Source of the DNA: Megachile rotundata
Lineage: Eukaryota > Arthropoda > Insecta > Hymenoptera > Megachilidae
Length of the DNA stretch: 64,000 nt
Assembly: GCF_050947335.1 (NCBI RefSeq)
Contig: NC_134984.1
Coordinates: forward strand, 6,925,926 to 6,989,925
Direction of reading: 5' to 3'
Both the position numbers and the translations under genes were made by a program. This document shows, one piece after another, positions 19,926-31,455 of the stretch (positions are counted from its first letter, which is position 1; every line of letters starts with the position of its first letter). The notes beneath the pieces are model-generated. The model saw only the letters and a program-made list of their open reading frames with translations, was not told where the DNA came from and did no database searches.

Positions 19926-20948
19926 TTAAATTATGTTTTCGTAATCGAGTGTTTCTCCAAAAACCACTATATCGTCTATGTAAACATATAAAATTTTTCC
20001 AATCAGTCCTTGCAACACACGCCGCATCAATTTTTGAAAGGTTGCGGGAGCATTTTTTAATCCAAAAGGCATCCGTACGTACTCAAAATGACCATCAGGT
20101 GTGGAAAAAGCCAGAGGTCTTCGGGTGCCATAGATAAATACTGCAAAATATTTAGCATCTCCGACACGGTCTATAATATCCGAAATGCGTGGTAGTGGGG
20201 AGCGATCGTCTATAGTTTTCCCATTTAATTTTCGAAAATCTACGACCATACGCCAACGTTTATTTTGTTCGGAACTAGATTTTTTGGGTACTATCCAAAC
20301 CGGCGAGTTGTACGGAGAGTCTGAAGGGACTATTATGCCTAATTTTTCTAAATTTCGTACTTGGATTTCAACTTCCTTTTCTTGATTTATAGTGAAAGGA
20401 TATTGCCGAGTAAATATTGGTCTAGAGTCTGTCAATTGAATAGTGTGTGCAATGGCGTCTGTTTCTCCAACAGGACCTCCGGGTATGAAAAATCTGTCCG
20501 AATATTCCGTAACTAGTTTTTCGACAAGGGTCCGAGATTGCTCATTCAAGTGGTCAAGTTTCAAAGTTTTCAAGATAATGTTTAAACGTTCTTCCGAGGT
20601 ACGATTTGCCGTTTCATAATTTCCGAGGTCATTACTTTCGAAGTCCAGTAGCTGTTCTTCACTGAGTGGAGTCAGCGAATTATCGGATTCGTGTTCGCGA
20701 GGTTCTTCACTTTTCGTTGCATCCTCTAGTGCTGGATGTTCGCCTAGATATGTTCGTAGAATTTCTTGATCGCGATTATATACAGCCAAAGCCCTTTCCA
20801 TTTCTTCAGTGTTTGAAAAATTAATGGGATGAATTGGTCTTTTACTGGTTACGATTGAACGGTGATAAAATGAAATTGAGCTGTTTTCTTGTAAAAAATA
20901 GGAGCTGCCTATTAATCCAACTACCCCTTCAGGGAAATTAGGGGACAT
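19926..20948 (-). pseudogene. Reverse transcriptase of Gypsy D with internal deletion
   Basis: Pre-RT and RT blocks are LKLDHLNEQS, SPYNSPVWIVPKK, WRMVVDFRKLN, MPFGLKNAPATFQKLM and catalytic YIDD. Between DAKYFAVF and RPLAFSTPDG the usual (D)LKSGFHQI block, including the first catalytic aspartate, is missing: about 15-20 codons are replaced by IYGTR. The enzyme cannot be active. Confidence 0.83.
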
Positions 20949-21315
20949 AGAATAAAGCCCAACTACCGTTAATTTTCATGCACGTCGCACCGATGGTTGT
21001 AACCGTTCCCTTTAAACCTTCAATATTAATAATTTTCTTATTTACAACTGGTGCATCGGGTTGGATCGCGCTTAATTTAACCAAATTTAACATAGAGCCC
21101 GTGTCAATTATAAACTCGCCCTCGCCGTTATCCAATTCCTTCGCCTTGACTCTGATTCGAGGGGAGGGTGCCTGTTCGAGGTACGGTATCCGGGACAGTT
21201 TCGGGACATCCTGCGAGTCGGTGATGAGGTCGCGCTCGTTCGCCACCCGATTGGTGAGTGAGCACGATTGGAGTTTAAATTTTTCCTTTCTAGCGATGTA
21301 TTTCTTCTTGGTCAA
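20938..21315 (-). pseudogene. Protease of Gypsy D
   Basis: FIIDTGSMLNLVKLSAI carries the aspartic-protease DTGS. The frame overlaps the RT frame by 11 nt. It ends before a complete flap/ILG block can be read, probably because of a frameshift. Confidence 0.7.
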
Positions 21316-21325
21316 AAATTCCGAT

Positions 21326-22296
21326 TTAGCGACAAAGGTTGCTCCCGTCGTAAACGAGGTGGATCTCGTTGATTAAAATTTCTTTGTCTAATTTCTCGTT
21401 CAGGACCACGAACCTCATGATAATATCTTCTGACTGGACTGCGCATAAGTGGACGAATCTCACGGTCAGGTACTCGCGAACGGCTCGCTCGATCATTATA
21501 AGGTATATTCGCGTGATACGATGTCCTGGGATATTCGTATTCAATTTGTCTTGGCGGCTCGCGCCATTCCGTCCAGGTCCGTTCGGAATCATACGGAGCT
21601 GGGGGTCATGGAGGTAAAGGGTACACGTATGAGTCGATAGGGAAACCACCCACTCCTCTATTTTGACATTTTTCCGCATACAATGCTTCGTCAAATGCCT
21701 CGTTTAAAGAAGCAGGCATAGATGCTACGCGCTGATCGATCAAAATTCAAAGAATCCCATTGTTCCCCATATTCGTCGCGGGCACTACCAAGGGCCTGAT
21801 GTCGTAATCTGGTAAATCGATGAATATAATCTAATATAGATTCGCCCGGATGCATGCGAATGTGTTCTAACTCGTAACGAATCTCTAAATGAGGTCTGCA
21901 CGGCGCATACCGTTTACGTAAAAGTCTTAGAAAATTTGTAATATTCGTGCAGTTGTTATCCTCAATATAGAATTTTATTGGCTCAGTTAATTTATGTTTG
22001 AGACCGGAGAGAAATCTGTCTTTATGACCTCTAGGAATGCGATCCATTACACTGGTTACAGCAGATAAAAAACTTTCAAAAGAAGTGAACCTAGGATCAA
22101 AACGCGGAACCGACTCTAACGCATGATAAACATGGTCTTCCTCATCACGGGACATATGCCACACATCGTACTGTGACATTTCGTGAGTATTTTGTGATCC
22201 CCGATCCAATGAGGATCTGGAAGTTGAAGTTAATGGTGCATTTACAGGTGGTGCGGGAGGAGTACGAAGCGGAGGTGAATCTGTTAACCTCGGCAT
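21326..22296 (-). pseudogene. Gag of Gypsy D (two frames)
   Basis: Starts MPRLTDSPPLRTPP at 22296. The capsid-like region (FDPRFTSFESFLSAV, LLRKRYAPCRPH, HPGESILDYIHRF) runs to a frameshift near 21695, then a second frame goes to 21326. No CCHC knuckle is seen; that region is degraded. Confidence 0.65.
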
Positions 22297-22472
22297 GTTA
22301 ATATTTACGCGATATAATTATATACGATATTTTATGCGATACGCGAAGCAAACTGATACACGACGATACACGGTACGCGATACTACACGATACGACACGC
22401 AACAAAATAATACAGAACGGAACGATACGAAATACTATACGCGAAATAATGTTTACGGGGCAAGGTCAAGTT

Positions 22473-22497
22473 AGAAGTATCTCACTGACACCAAATT
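22473..22497 (-). other. Primer-binding site of Gypsy D
   Basis: On the minus strand, the LTR end ...GACGTAACA is followed by aaattTGGTGTCAGTGAGATAC. The first nine bases match the complement of a leucine tRNA 3' end (from memory); the rest diverges. Confidence 0.5.
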
Positions 22498-22880
22498 TGT
22501 TACGTCGCGGTCTATTCTGCGGTTCTTTAACCTTAAAGTGCTGACGTACACCTTGACCTTAGCCGGTTTCCGATTTCTAGCCTAATCAGGGAAATTCGAT
22601 GGAGGCTATTTCCGAACTGACTAAGCTTTTTGCTGGTTATACTGGATTTTATTGTATATGTTCCTTACTTATAATGATGATCTCTCTCCCTCTCGCACGC
22701 ACTTACACTCGTGACTGATGGTGGCTTGATTTCGGGTACTGCTTCGCCCCTCTAGACGTCGATGATAGTCTTATCCTTCGCGGTGGACCTACGCGATGGC
22801 GCACACACTCCCGGAATTAACTGTTTACGGGTCTTGTATTATCAGACCCGGAGATACGATACGCGAATGACCGCTGGCCG
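22498..22880 (-). repeat. 5' LTR of Gypsy D (right boundary uncertain)
   Basis: Ends (minus strand) in GACGTAACA next to the primer site. It contains ACAATAAAATCC on the minus strand. No second copy exists in the window, so the outer boundary is a guess. Confidence 0.5.
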
Positions 22881-23108
22881 AGCGTGAAGGAAACCTCGAA
22901 GTGTAAAGTCACGAACAATCAACTCTTTACTCGCGCTTGTCGGCGGTTTTTGTACCCGAAAGTGTGCCAAATCGAGTTCTCATTTGACACTCATGCACAT
23001 TTTGGAGTTACGCGATCGCTTTCGCAGAATGCCGCGTTAATACATTCCTGCGAGTCAATTCTGTCGCGACCCGAATACCGACGGAAAAGGAATATTCCTC
23101 GGATGTAA

Positions 23109-23552
23109 CAAAACGATATCCTTATGATAGGTCCCACGATTCAACCCACTCTGTTTGAGCAGCTTTTACGTTTCCGATCTCATATTTATGTTTTAACAGC
23201 CGACATCGAAAAGATGTATCGGCAGGTTTTGATTCATCCTGATGACCGTCGATATCAAGGTATTTTTTGGTATCATAACAGCGAAATCACAGTTTGGGAG
23301 CTTCGCACAGTAACCTTCGGCGTGTCTTCCGCCGCGTTTTTAGCAATTCGAACTGTTTCACAACTCGCAGACGATGAGAAAGAAATGTTTCCGTTAGTCT
23401 CCCGTACAATCAATCGGGATTTGTACGTCGATAATTTATTGACAGGTGCAAACTCCCTAGAAGAAATTCTACAAATTCGTGACGAGATAATCGAGCTTCT
23501 TAAAAACGGCGCCAGTGTGCTTCCAATCATCACCACGCGCTCGATAATATAA
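23109..23552 (+). pseudogene. BEL/Pao reverse transcriptase fragment with YVDN
   Basis: Contains NDILMIGPTIQPTLFEQLLRF (BEL 'NDVLMVGPTIQ' block), LTADIEKMYRQVLIHPDD and TFGVSSAAFLAIR. The active-site block reads DLYVDNLLTGA: the second aspartate of YVDD is Asn (codon AAT at about 23430), which should abolish catalysis. The frame ends at 23552 and the next frame begins at 23570. Confidence 0.85.
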
Positions 23553-23569
23553 CGGAAAAGATTTTCGAC

Positions 23570-25219
23570 TTGAAACACGCGATAGAAGAAAATCCGATCT
23601 TAAAGACGCTAGGGGTTGTATGGAATTCACAATTGGATAAATTTACTTACACTGTGAACGCGATCGATTTGGCTGGTAAAATCACGAAGCGGAGCATCCT
23701 AGCAAACATTGCAAAAATCTTCGACCCATTGGGCTTACTGGGTCCCATCATTTTAGTTGCAAAACTGATCATGCAAGATTGCTGGAAGTTAAAAATTGGC
23801 TGGGACGAATCAGTGCCGCAGGAGTTGTATGTTCGACGGAGTTCATACGCCGAGCAGCTCCATTTCATTCGCGATTTAAGCATAGACCGCCGAATTTTAG
23901 GCGAAAATCCCAATCAGATCGAGATACACGGGTTTTGCGACGCCAGTAAGCATGGTTACGGTGCGTGCATTTACATACGGTCAACCGATCCGAACGGATC
24001 TGTCCTCGTCCGGCTGGCGTGTTCTAAGTCTCGAGTTGCGCCTATTAAAGAAATTAACATTCCGCGCCTCGAATTATGCAGCGCGCAGATCCTCGTTCGA
24101 CTGTACAAAGAAGCGCGCCCAACTTTTCATTTCTCGATCGTCCGAACGATATTCTGGTCAGATTCAACCATTGCATTACAATGGCTCAAGGAATCTCCAC
24201 GCTTGCTAAAGACGTTCGAGGGAAATCGGGTCGCAGAGATACAAACGCTTGACAATTCGGTCGAATGGCGACACGTACAGTCCTGCAATAATCCGGCAGA
24301 CGCACTGTCGCGAGGACAAAGTCCTTCGGATTTTTTGCGGAATAACAGCTGGTTTAAAGGGCCCATCTGGCTTAGCCAACCCGAAGGTCAGTGGCCTGTT
24401 GGTGCTGATCTTCCGGTTTCCGAGCTTCCGGGACTGAGAAAAAACATATGTTTAGCCACGGTTCCCGCTGTCAATGAATTTTTCAGTCGTTTCTCATCTT
24501 ATTCCCGGCTCTTGAATGTTACTTCGTACATGTACCGATTTCGACGCTCTAATCATTATAAGGGAAGTTCCGTTAGCGTGCAAGAACGATTAGAGACCGA
24601 GAGAAGGGTCATTTATATTATCCAAAGGGAACATTACAGCGACGAAATCGAGCGCTTGTCAAAATCGAATCGAGTCAAAGATAACAGGCTCGCCGCGCTC
24701 GACTCATTTCTCGACGAGTATGGTTTGTTACGAGTTGGTGGTCGATTGCTCAATGCCAAAATTCCTACCGATCGAAAACATCCTATTTTGCTGCCGTCGC
24801 ACCACCACGTCACGGACTCGATTATTCGGGAAGTACATGAAAGGGCCTATCACGCCGGTATACAGAATACCTTGCATACGGTGCGGCATCGGTATTGGCT
24901 ACTTGACGGAAAGAATCAGGTGCGAAAGATCGTGCGTCATTGCGTCACGTGTATTCGTCATCGTCCGTCTCCATTACAAATCCATATGGGAAATTTACCT
25001 AAATCCCGTGTCGAAAGGGCTCCGGTTTTCGACCATACCGGTGTGGATTTCTTCGGGCCAATCTTTATCAAGGAAAAAAGGCATCGTAATCGGGCGCGAG
25101 TCAAGTTTTATGGTTGTGTCTTCATATGTATGGCGACAAAGGCGGTACATATCGAGATCGTAAGCGATCTAACAACTGAAGGTTTTTTTATGCGCGTTTC
25201 GACGTTTCATCGGTCGTAG
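23570..25219 (+). pseudogene. BEL/Pao RNase H and integrase N-terminal part
   Basis: Connection (TLGVVWNSQLDKF), RNase H (HGFCDASKHGYGACIYIR, INIPRLELCSAQIL, FWSDSTIALQWL, NNPADALSRG), integrase zinc region (SHHHVTDSIIREVHERAYHAG, CVTCIRHR) and first core block (HTGVDFFGPIFIKE, CMATKAVHIEIVSDL). The true reading leaves this frame near 25195, in a run of seven T. Confidence 0.88.
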
Positions 25220-25712
25220 AGCCATACCATCCCATGTTTACTCCGATAATGGAACAAACTTCGTAGGCGCGAACAATAAACTTCGCGAGCTGTATGCTCT
25301 GTTCGGTTCCGAACAATTCCAGGATGACGTAGGCAATTTTGCAGTGCGGAAAAATATTAATTGGCATTTCAATCCGCCATTATCTCCGCATTTCGGTGGT
25401 ATATGGAAGGCCGCCGTGAAATCCTTTAAGCATCATTTTAAACGCGTCATAGGCGAGCAATTGCTTACCTTCGAAGAGATTAATACCTTCGCAATCGAAG
25501 TAGAGGCAATTTTGAACTCTCGTCCACTGTGTTCCCTTAGCACTGACCCCAATGACCCAGTGGCTTTAACACTTGCCCATTTATTAGCAGGCCGCCCTCT
25601 CACTATGCTTCCCGAGGAGAATTTGTCATCTGTTCCAGCAAATCGTCTCACAGTATGGAGATTTATTACCAAGGCACGCCAGGATTTTTGGAAGAGATGG
25701 CAACTGGAGTAA
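25200..25712 (+). pseudogene. BEL/Pao integrase C-terminal part
   Basis: After the shift the protein reads SDNGTNFVGA (second catalytic Asp), then WHFNPPLSPHFGGIWKAAVKS (third catalytic block), ILNSRPLCSL, LTLAHLLAGRPL and WKRWQLE, stopping at 25710. Homologous sequence (LVIDKNQPCMRWLLGVV) continues in frame after the stop to about 25830, so the stop is premature. Confidence 0.85.
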
Positions 25713-25966
25713 TTGAGTGAACTGCAGAAAAGGCAAAAATGGTTCAGCGAAAATAGCAATCTTGAGCTAGGATCCGTCGTCCTCGTCATCGACAAGAATC
25801 AGCCATGCATGAGGTGGCTACTGGGAGTAGTTCACGAGGTTTATCCCGGAAGTTCTCCTTTCTTAAATTCAATTCAAAGTCAGTGATAGTTTGCAACGAA
25901 TCCCAACATCGTTTAGTTATCAGGTATGTAAGTTATCATACCCCTGGGTTATTCCCACAACAAACA

Positions 25967-26137
25967 CGCGGTCGTAAGACCCGTAAAGGGGTACATGCAT
26001 CGTACTCTTTCTGACTACACACACGCGGTCGTAAGATCCGTAGAGGGGTACGTGCATCGCACTCTCTCTGACTACACACACACGGCCGCAAGGCCCGCAG
26101 AGGGATGCGTCAATCGTGCTCTCTCTGACTACGTACG
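25967..26137. repeat. 57-bp tandem repeat, three units plus partial
   Basis: Units start at 25967, 26024 and 26081 (cgcggtcgtaag / cgcggtcgtaag / cacggccgcaag), each containing gaggggtacgtgcatcg...ctctctgactac. A partial fourth starts near 26136. It probably lies in the BEL 3' LTR or untranslated region. Confidence 0.85.
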
Positions 26138-26487
26138 CGGTCATATTTATGATCCGTTTCGGGTTTGCGCCTTGCGCAATCACCCTAGTTACACGCACAC
26201 ATCTCACACTCACATGAACGAGTTAAATACACGATATTTCACAAGGTTTTTTGACCGCAAGGTTTTTTTTCCTGGGGGTTTACACCCAAAATTATTGTTG
26301 TTTTTTTATTTAACGACACCTGTGCTTTTTGCATGAACAACGTGACTCAGACACGAGATTTGAGTTTCGATGCGTCAACATAGGTGTATGTATATTGTGT
26401 ATTTAGTCGAATAGACATTACTATATTTTATTATGTATTCTGTAAGAGTATTAATTAATTCATTCGATTTTATTTCAAGAATATGCA
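26138..26487. other. No gene seen
   Basis: T-rich sequence with short repeated aaggtttttt motifs (about 26240-26270). It could be remaining BEL LTR. Nothing coding. Confidence 0.4.
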
Positions 26488-26740
26488 ATGGCAACATTTA
26501 ACTTATATGTAGCAGAGTACGACTGGTTTTATATGTCATTAAGTTTGCACAAAATATTATTGCATGGTGCAGATACAATACAAAGTGCTGGTTTGCCCAT
26601 TGGAATGTTTTCTGAAGAAGCAATGGAGGCTCGAAACAAAGATTTCTGAAATATTAGAAGGGACCACACACGAAAATATTCTCAATTAGAAACATTGACG
26701 GACCTTTTTCAGACTTTATTATATACGTTCGCGTTTTAAT
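26488..26740 (+). pseudogene. Degenerate coding fragment, transposon-like protein of unknown family
   Basis: One frame from ATG 26488 reads ...YDWFYMSLSLHKILLHGADT, GLPIGMFSEEAMEARNKDF, stop at 26647, and continues past it (RRDHTRKYSQLETLTDLFQTLL) to about 26738. The 'PIGxxSEEAxEARNKDF...HxRK.S' pattern reminds me of a multi-copy uncharacterised insect protein family that is probably transposon-derived. I cannot name it. Confidence 0.4.
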
Positions 26741-26877
26741 ATTTTCAAGGATGAAATAGAAAAATTAATGTTACAAGAAGACCTACAAGACGATGACACA
26801 TAAATAATAATAAATAAATTTTAGATTAATAAATTAATATATTGTAAAAACCTAGTGAAAAATGTATCTACATGGTA

Positions 26878-27315
26878 TGTCCTGAAAGTAATGTCAGTGA
26901 CTTTATTGTGACGCGACTTCACGTCGAACCGCGATTTTTTCGATTAAAATTGGTAGTACGGGAAGTCAGCTAAACAGATCTCCGCTGCTGAAGGTGCTCC
27001 GAGCATCCGGAGAGTGAGGACGAGCCTATCCGTGAGAATTGTTTTGTGTCACTGTACAAGTCAAAATGAAGCGCTCGTTAGAACAAAGAATTGCGATCAA
27101 GTTTTGCGTGAAACTTGGAAAGATCGCGACGGAAACGGTTGCTATAATTAAGTCAGCTTATAAGGAAGATGCCTTGTCAGATCAGCAAGTGTTTCGGCGC
27201 CACAAGGCCTTTTTGAAAGGCCGGGAAGAGGTCGACGATGAGGACCGTGCCGGACGGCCATCCACGACCACCACAGCCGACAATGTGACATGAGTGAGGG
27301 AATTGTTCAACTCAT
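26878..27315 (+). mobile_element. mariner element, 5' half
   Basis: Begins after TA (26876-26877) with tgtcctgaaagtaatg, a plausible terminal inverted repeat. It has about 190 nt of leader, then the transposase N-terminus. It is cut at about 27315, where an inverted Gypsy C-family fragment begins. The 3' half is not found. Confidence 0.7.
27066..27315 (+). pseudogene. mariner transposase N-terminal domain, truncated
   Basis: ATG at 27066: MKRSLEQRIAIKFCVKLGK..., an HTH region with VFRRHKAFLKGREEVDDEDR and GRPSTTTTADNV, the classic mariner N-terminal bipartite HTH and GRPS linker. An in-frame TGA at 27291-27293 is followed by VRELFNS in the same frame, which is expected mariner sequence. The catalytic D,D34D domain is missing. 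Confidence 0.85.
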
Positions 27316-28681
27316 TGTTCAACCCATCAATAAAACAGCTTTTCGCGAAATTGTTAATTTCATCGATATTAGGCGTGCCTCGGTCGCAGTCGAGGATCGC
27401 ATCACGCAAGTCTTTCACCCGGGTTATAAAATCTAGAACGTGCTCACCGTTCTTCATGTAGATACTGGCTAGTTCACCGTGGTAGTAGTCGACGGTGCGT
27501 TGTGGTCCGAAAATGTCCCTTAGGATGTTGCACAGCTCAGCGACGGTGTCGATTTCTTCGTCCTCCACGGCGGCAGCTGCGTGCCCACTCAAATGTCCAA
27601 TAATAAGCTTAAGTGTAAATGTTAATAAGGTCGGTGGAGAGCCGTTGAAAGCGGGCACCATCTTTACCGCTTCATTAAGAGTGTAACTGACAGATTCACT
27701 GGCAACGGCGACACTTGGCACCTCCATCTCTGCGGGTGGTTCTTCGGGAATATCACTTTTCTTTGGTATCGCGCCTTGGTTCTTTTCAGCTTTCCGGATT
27801 TTTGCTAACACCGCCTCGTTCCGTAGGCGAGCTTCCTCCAGCTCCCGTCTCTCGCTGTCAAGCATTCTGGCTTCCTCTCGAAGGCGCCTCTCCTTCTCGA
27901 TTTGATGTTATTGCACCATGGCCACCTCGTCTTCACTCATCAGCTCCGTCTGTCTCGAACGGAGTTCCATCGGCGTCGTTTTCTGAGTCCCAGCTGGTTG
28001 AGATGGCATGTTGACGGCAGAATTCGTTTACCGAGGGCGGACACGACCACTCGTTCTCGCGGAACGCCCTGAAAAAGTCCACCAACACTTCGTCTGGCAC
28101 TTCTCGGTGATTGTACACTTTTATGGCACTTCTTGTGTCCAAAATGTCATAACTGAACAACGGCACTTCGCGTGATGACGTCCCAGTGTCCGATTCACTA
28201 TCTAAGGTCACAATTTTTGGTCCAAACACTTGTTGCAGAAACTCTTCCTCAAGGAGCTTCAGCTTTTTTGCTTTTACTCGCCGGCCCGCACGGCAGCCAC
28301 GCTTCCTTTTCCCCTATTTTCAAACGATGATTACTAAAATTTTATTTACGAGAGAAAAGTACAATTCCTGTACTCAGTCTCAATGACTTATCGGCATGCT
28401 GTTGGCTCGCGTATTCAGCAGCGTTCGTGAACGCGCAAAAATCCGGTTACCAACAGCGGTCGTTGGCTCGTAATTGAGCTACTCACTTAGTTGTACGCGA
28501 AAAATTCGCAGTTTCTTTCGATACTGTGGCAACACCTTCGCTTTTACGCGCAAGTGTGACACGAATATCTACGGAAAACTAACGAATTTTGTGGACAGAA
28601 TGCCCTAAGCCTCTTCCAGGCAAGAGGTAGTACAGCCCTGGAGCGCACGTACCGCTTGCAAAGTCAAGAACGTTAGGGACA
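27316..28681 (-). pseudogene. Gypsy C-family leader and gag fragment (inverted, truncated)
   Basis: The minus strand matches 58296-59666 of element C at high identity: leader, MLDSERRELEEARLRNEAVL coiled coil and capsid-like part to FIDGL. It lacks the C-terminal gag with its zinc knuckle, and lacks LTRs. The gag start equivalent to 58966 is altered (TAA in the RC of the tract near 27905). Both ends are abrupt, one inside a mariner transposase. Confidence 0.85.
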
Positions 28682-29284
28682 GTGATGAGATATTGGACGG
28701 GTTTTTTCGCGCATGCGCGGCAATTTTAGTCTCAGTAAGGTACAAGTTTCAATAAAATGGGGTACCTTAATCACCTCTCATTATTTTTCAAAAATGTTTA
28801 TAATCTGTTTGTGAAATATGAATATATAGGCCGGATAAGATTAGATTAGATACATATTTCCCTATTTGAGGAGCAGATGGAAAGGAAGGGAACTAAAATA
28901 ACTGTAAGCAAAACATATAATATAAAAATAAATTATTTTATTTGACAGAATCAATAAAAGAATACCAACGTTTATTGCTAGGATAAGGAAAACTGCCAAA
29001 ACCTTATCAGTATTCATAAAACAAAAATTACATTCATAATATTCATTATTAATAAAACTAAAAAACGATTTATAAAAGAATTGATAAAATAACATAACAA
29101 AATAATTTATAAAATAACTTATAATATTACAATTTATATTTGGTACAATGTTTCTCTTAGCATTATAAAATAATAAATAAAAAAATAATAATAATAAAAG
29201 GAATTAAAAGAATATTGCACAAATAATATAAAATAAAATAAATAGAAGCTGAAAGTAAACATATAAACAAAAATGCAATATATT
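28682..29284. other. A+T-rich sequence, no gene seen
   Basis: AT-rich, low coding potential; probably includes the 3' flank and end of the minus-strand hAT element. No terminal repeat was identified. Confidence 0.4.
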
Positions 29285-31435
29285 AAAAACTGTTAGATGT
29301 CCATTTATCATCATACAAATTTTGCGTGTTATGCAGCTCAAAATGTCGAGAACCTGCTTCGAAATTAGTGCAATTAATCGTTTTTGTTTGAAAACTGGAT
29401 CTGACTACACAAATTAATGAAACCATATCGTTAGATAATTGGTTTCTCTTTTTATTTTTAACATCAGTTACAATCGAATATATAAACGTCGGCTTCGACG
29501 TTTGAGTGGGATAAAGAAAGAATTATCTCAACTAGTGATTTTAAATTTGAAAACATCTGCTCCCCATCGAAATTTATAAAATCTAAATTATGTTTCCACA
29601 TTTTATCTAAACTTAATGCAATTAATTCTTTTTTACCATAGTCATCAAAAAAAGATGGTGAAATTCGCCATTCAAAAGCTAATTCTGTTAAATTAATAAA
29701 ATTACTTATGCGTTTGGCGATAAAAGTTAAGTCTTTCATTTTTTGTCTACCTTCATCATACAACGCTATTTACGGATCTAGAAAATTTAATTGTTGAAAA
29801 AAAAGATCTTGTAAAGGTAGACGTATAAGCATCTCTCGAACTGCAGTAATATAATAATTCAACCAATTTATTCGAATTTGTCGGGCAGATTCTACTTCTA
29901 GAGATTCTAAACAATTCTCGCATTCCGGTCCTGTATAAATATTTTCGATATTTTGAATATTTTCTACATTATCTACATCCAAAGATTCTATGTTTTTTAG
30001 CACATCAATTTTGATGAAATTTCGGCCTATTTGGTGAATTAATTTTCTGCTATTTTCAAATAATTTATGTATTAAAATACTGCAAGACTGAAACAGAGCA
30101 TTGAAATTATTAAAAAAGTGTAAAGAATATTTAAGGAAAAGTATGTAGGCTTTAATCATGGGGTTGTTAAAATAATCTAAAATACTTTCCGCGAAACTAG
30201 ATTTTTCTTCTATTGCTGCTAAAATGAAGTAATTTTTTAAAACATCCCAATTATCTAATAATCTAATAATACATTTATGTAGGCAAAGCCATCTAGTATT
30301 TGATAATTTAACAATTTTTAATCGCTGAACTTCGAAAAAAATCTTGGAATTCAACCAACATTGCACATCTCTTTGCACTGCCCGAAATATAAGTGACAAT
30401 ACATCTAATTAAATTTTCACATGCAGAAAGCAATTGGTCACAAGAGTGACTAGCTATAAGAGCGAAAGAGTGGTGAATACAATTTATTGTAATTACTTCT
30501 GGAACTTCTACTTTCAAATGTGACATAAATGAATTATTACGGCTGATCATAACTAGCGCATTATCGCACGCTATTCCAATAATATTTTTAATAGGAATTT
30601 TTTTTTTCGTCTAAAGAATTTTTAACAATTTTAAAAATTTTACTCGCGGAACAATCGGTAGTATCTAATTGTAATAATTCTAATAACTGTGTTATAATGC
30701 TACTATCTATCTAGTGGTGATACATATTTCACCAGTACGCACATTAATTTTGTGTCTGAAATGTCGGTACTTTTGTCAACTAAAATAGAAAATCTGCACG
30801 TTTTTAAATACTCAATTATGTTTTCAATTTCGCGTTTGGCGATAACATTTTTTATAATTTTTGCACAAGTTATGTGACCACCTGCAGTCCGGCCTTATCG
30901 CTACCGGCGGGATGAGGCCCCGCCATAGACGAAACAAAAGATAAGAGCCGTGGGTACCATCGCCTCGGCGACGAGGCACTGATTCATTCTTAATTAAGCC
31001 TGTGGCCTGTACGAACGGATAAAAATTAAAAGAAACGTGTTTATTTCAAAGTATTGTGCATTTATTTTAAAAACCATTCGACCATCCAGTAACATAACTC
31101 ATACTTATGTCGAGTAAGTGAAAGATCCTATACAACTTCGGATTCAACACAAATATCTTTTAATAACGAAACCTACTGTACAAAATGTTACATTATGTTT
31201 GGCGAAAAATGCTAATAATGAATTTCAGCTCGTTTTCCTTTTCTTTATGTAGTAAACTACTCACGATAACATTATTATTATTATTATCGTTTGTGTCGAG
31301 TGAATTTATATTTCTACGATGTGAATTTGTTTTCTCATGACTATCTAAATCTGTTTTCTAGCATCTAATAGTGTTATTGCAAGCAATACAAAGCGCTCTA
31401 TTTTCATCTACAGTAGGTCTTAACCATACTTTAAA
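29285..31435 (-). pseudogene. hAT-family transposase pseudogene 1
   Basis: On the minus strand from 31435: BED-type finger (ALCIACNNTI...DSHEKTNSH), a decayed region, then ILVDKSTD, IIGIACDNALVMISRNNSFM, CIHHSFALIASHSC, LSNTRWLCLHKCIIRLLDNW, and a hAT dimerisation tail (ILSLSHSNVEAD...TDVKNKKRNQLSNDMVS... ELHNTQNLY) ending about 29290. Order and motifs match hAT transposases of the ZBED/SCAND3-like type. There are several frameshifts and stops. A GC-rich insertion (30885-31070) interrupts it between the BED finger and the catalytic domain. Confidence 0.78.
30885..31070. other. GC-rich insertion of unknown type inside hAT pseudogene 1
   Basis: Starts ctgcagtccggccttatcgc and contains cctcggcgacgagg, a small hairpin. 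Its composition differs sharply from the AT-rich hAT on both sides. Boundaries are approximate. Confidence 0.35.
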
Positions 31436-31455
31436 GATATCATTGCCTAACATAT

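Larger units (their letters stand above)
16430..22880 (-). mobile_element. Ty3/Gypsy retrotransposon D (minus strand, decayed)
   Basis: Read on the minus strand from about 22.9 kb leftward: LTR, tRNA-Leu-like primer site, gag, protease, RT, RNase H, linker, integrase, env-like ORF start. Many frameshifts and at least one internal RT deletion. The 3' end is lost at the A-rich junction near 16.4 kb. The family is distinct from A/B and C. Confidence 0.85.
23109..25890 (+). mobile_element. BEL/Pao retrotransposon, pol region
   Basis: RT, RNase H and integrase of BEL/Pao type lie on the plus strand in three frames. Upstream, 22884-23108 is in the same frame but does not resemble BEL protein, so the element is probably 5'-truncated, with gag and protease absent. 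LTR boundaries are not resolved; a 57-bp tandem repeat follows at 25967. Confidence 0.8.

Noticed and set aside
25967..26137. CRISPR-like direct repeats
   Set aside because: Units are contiguous 57-bp tandem copies without unique spacers, in a eukaryotic retroelement context.
27182..27865. 227-codon minus-strand frame as one protein
   Set aside because: It is a chimera: the first part is C-family gag, the last 45 codons are antisense mariner. Not a real fusion gene.
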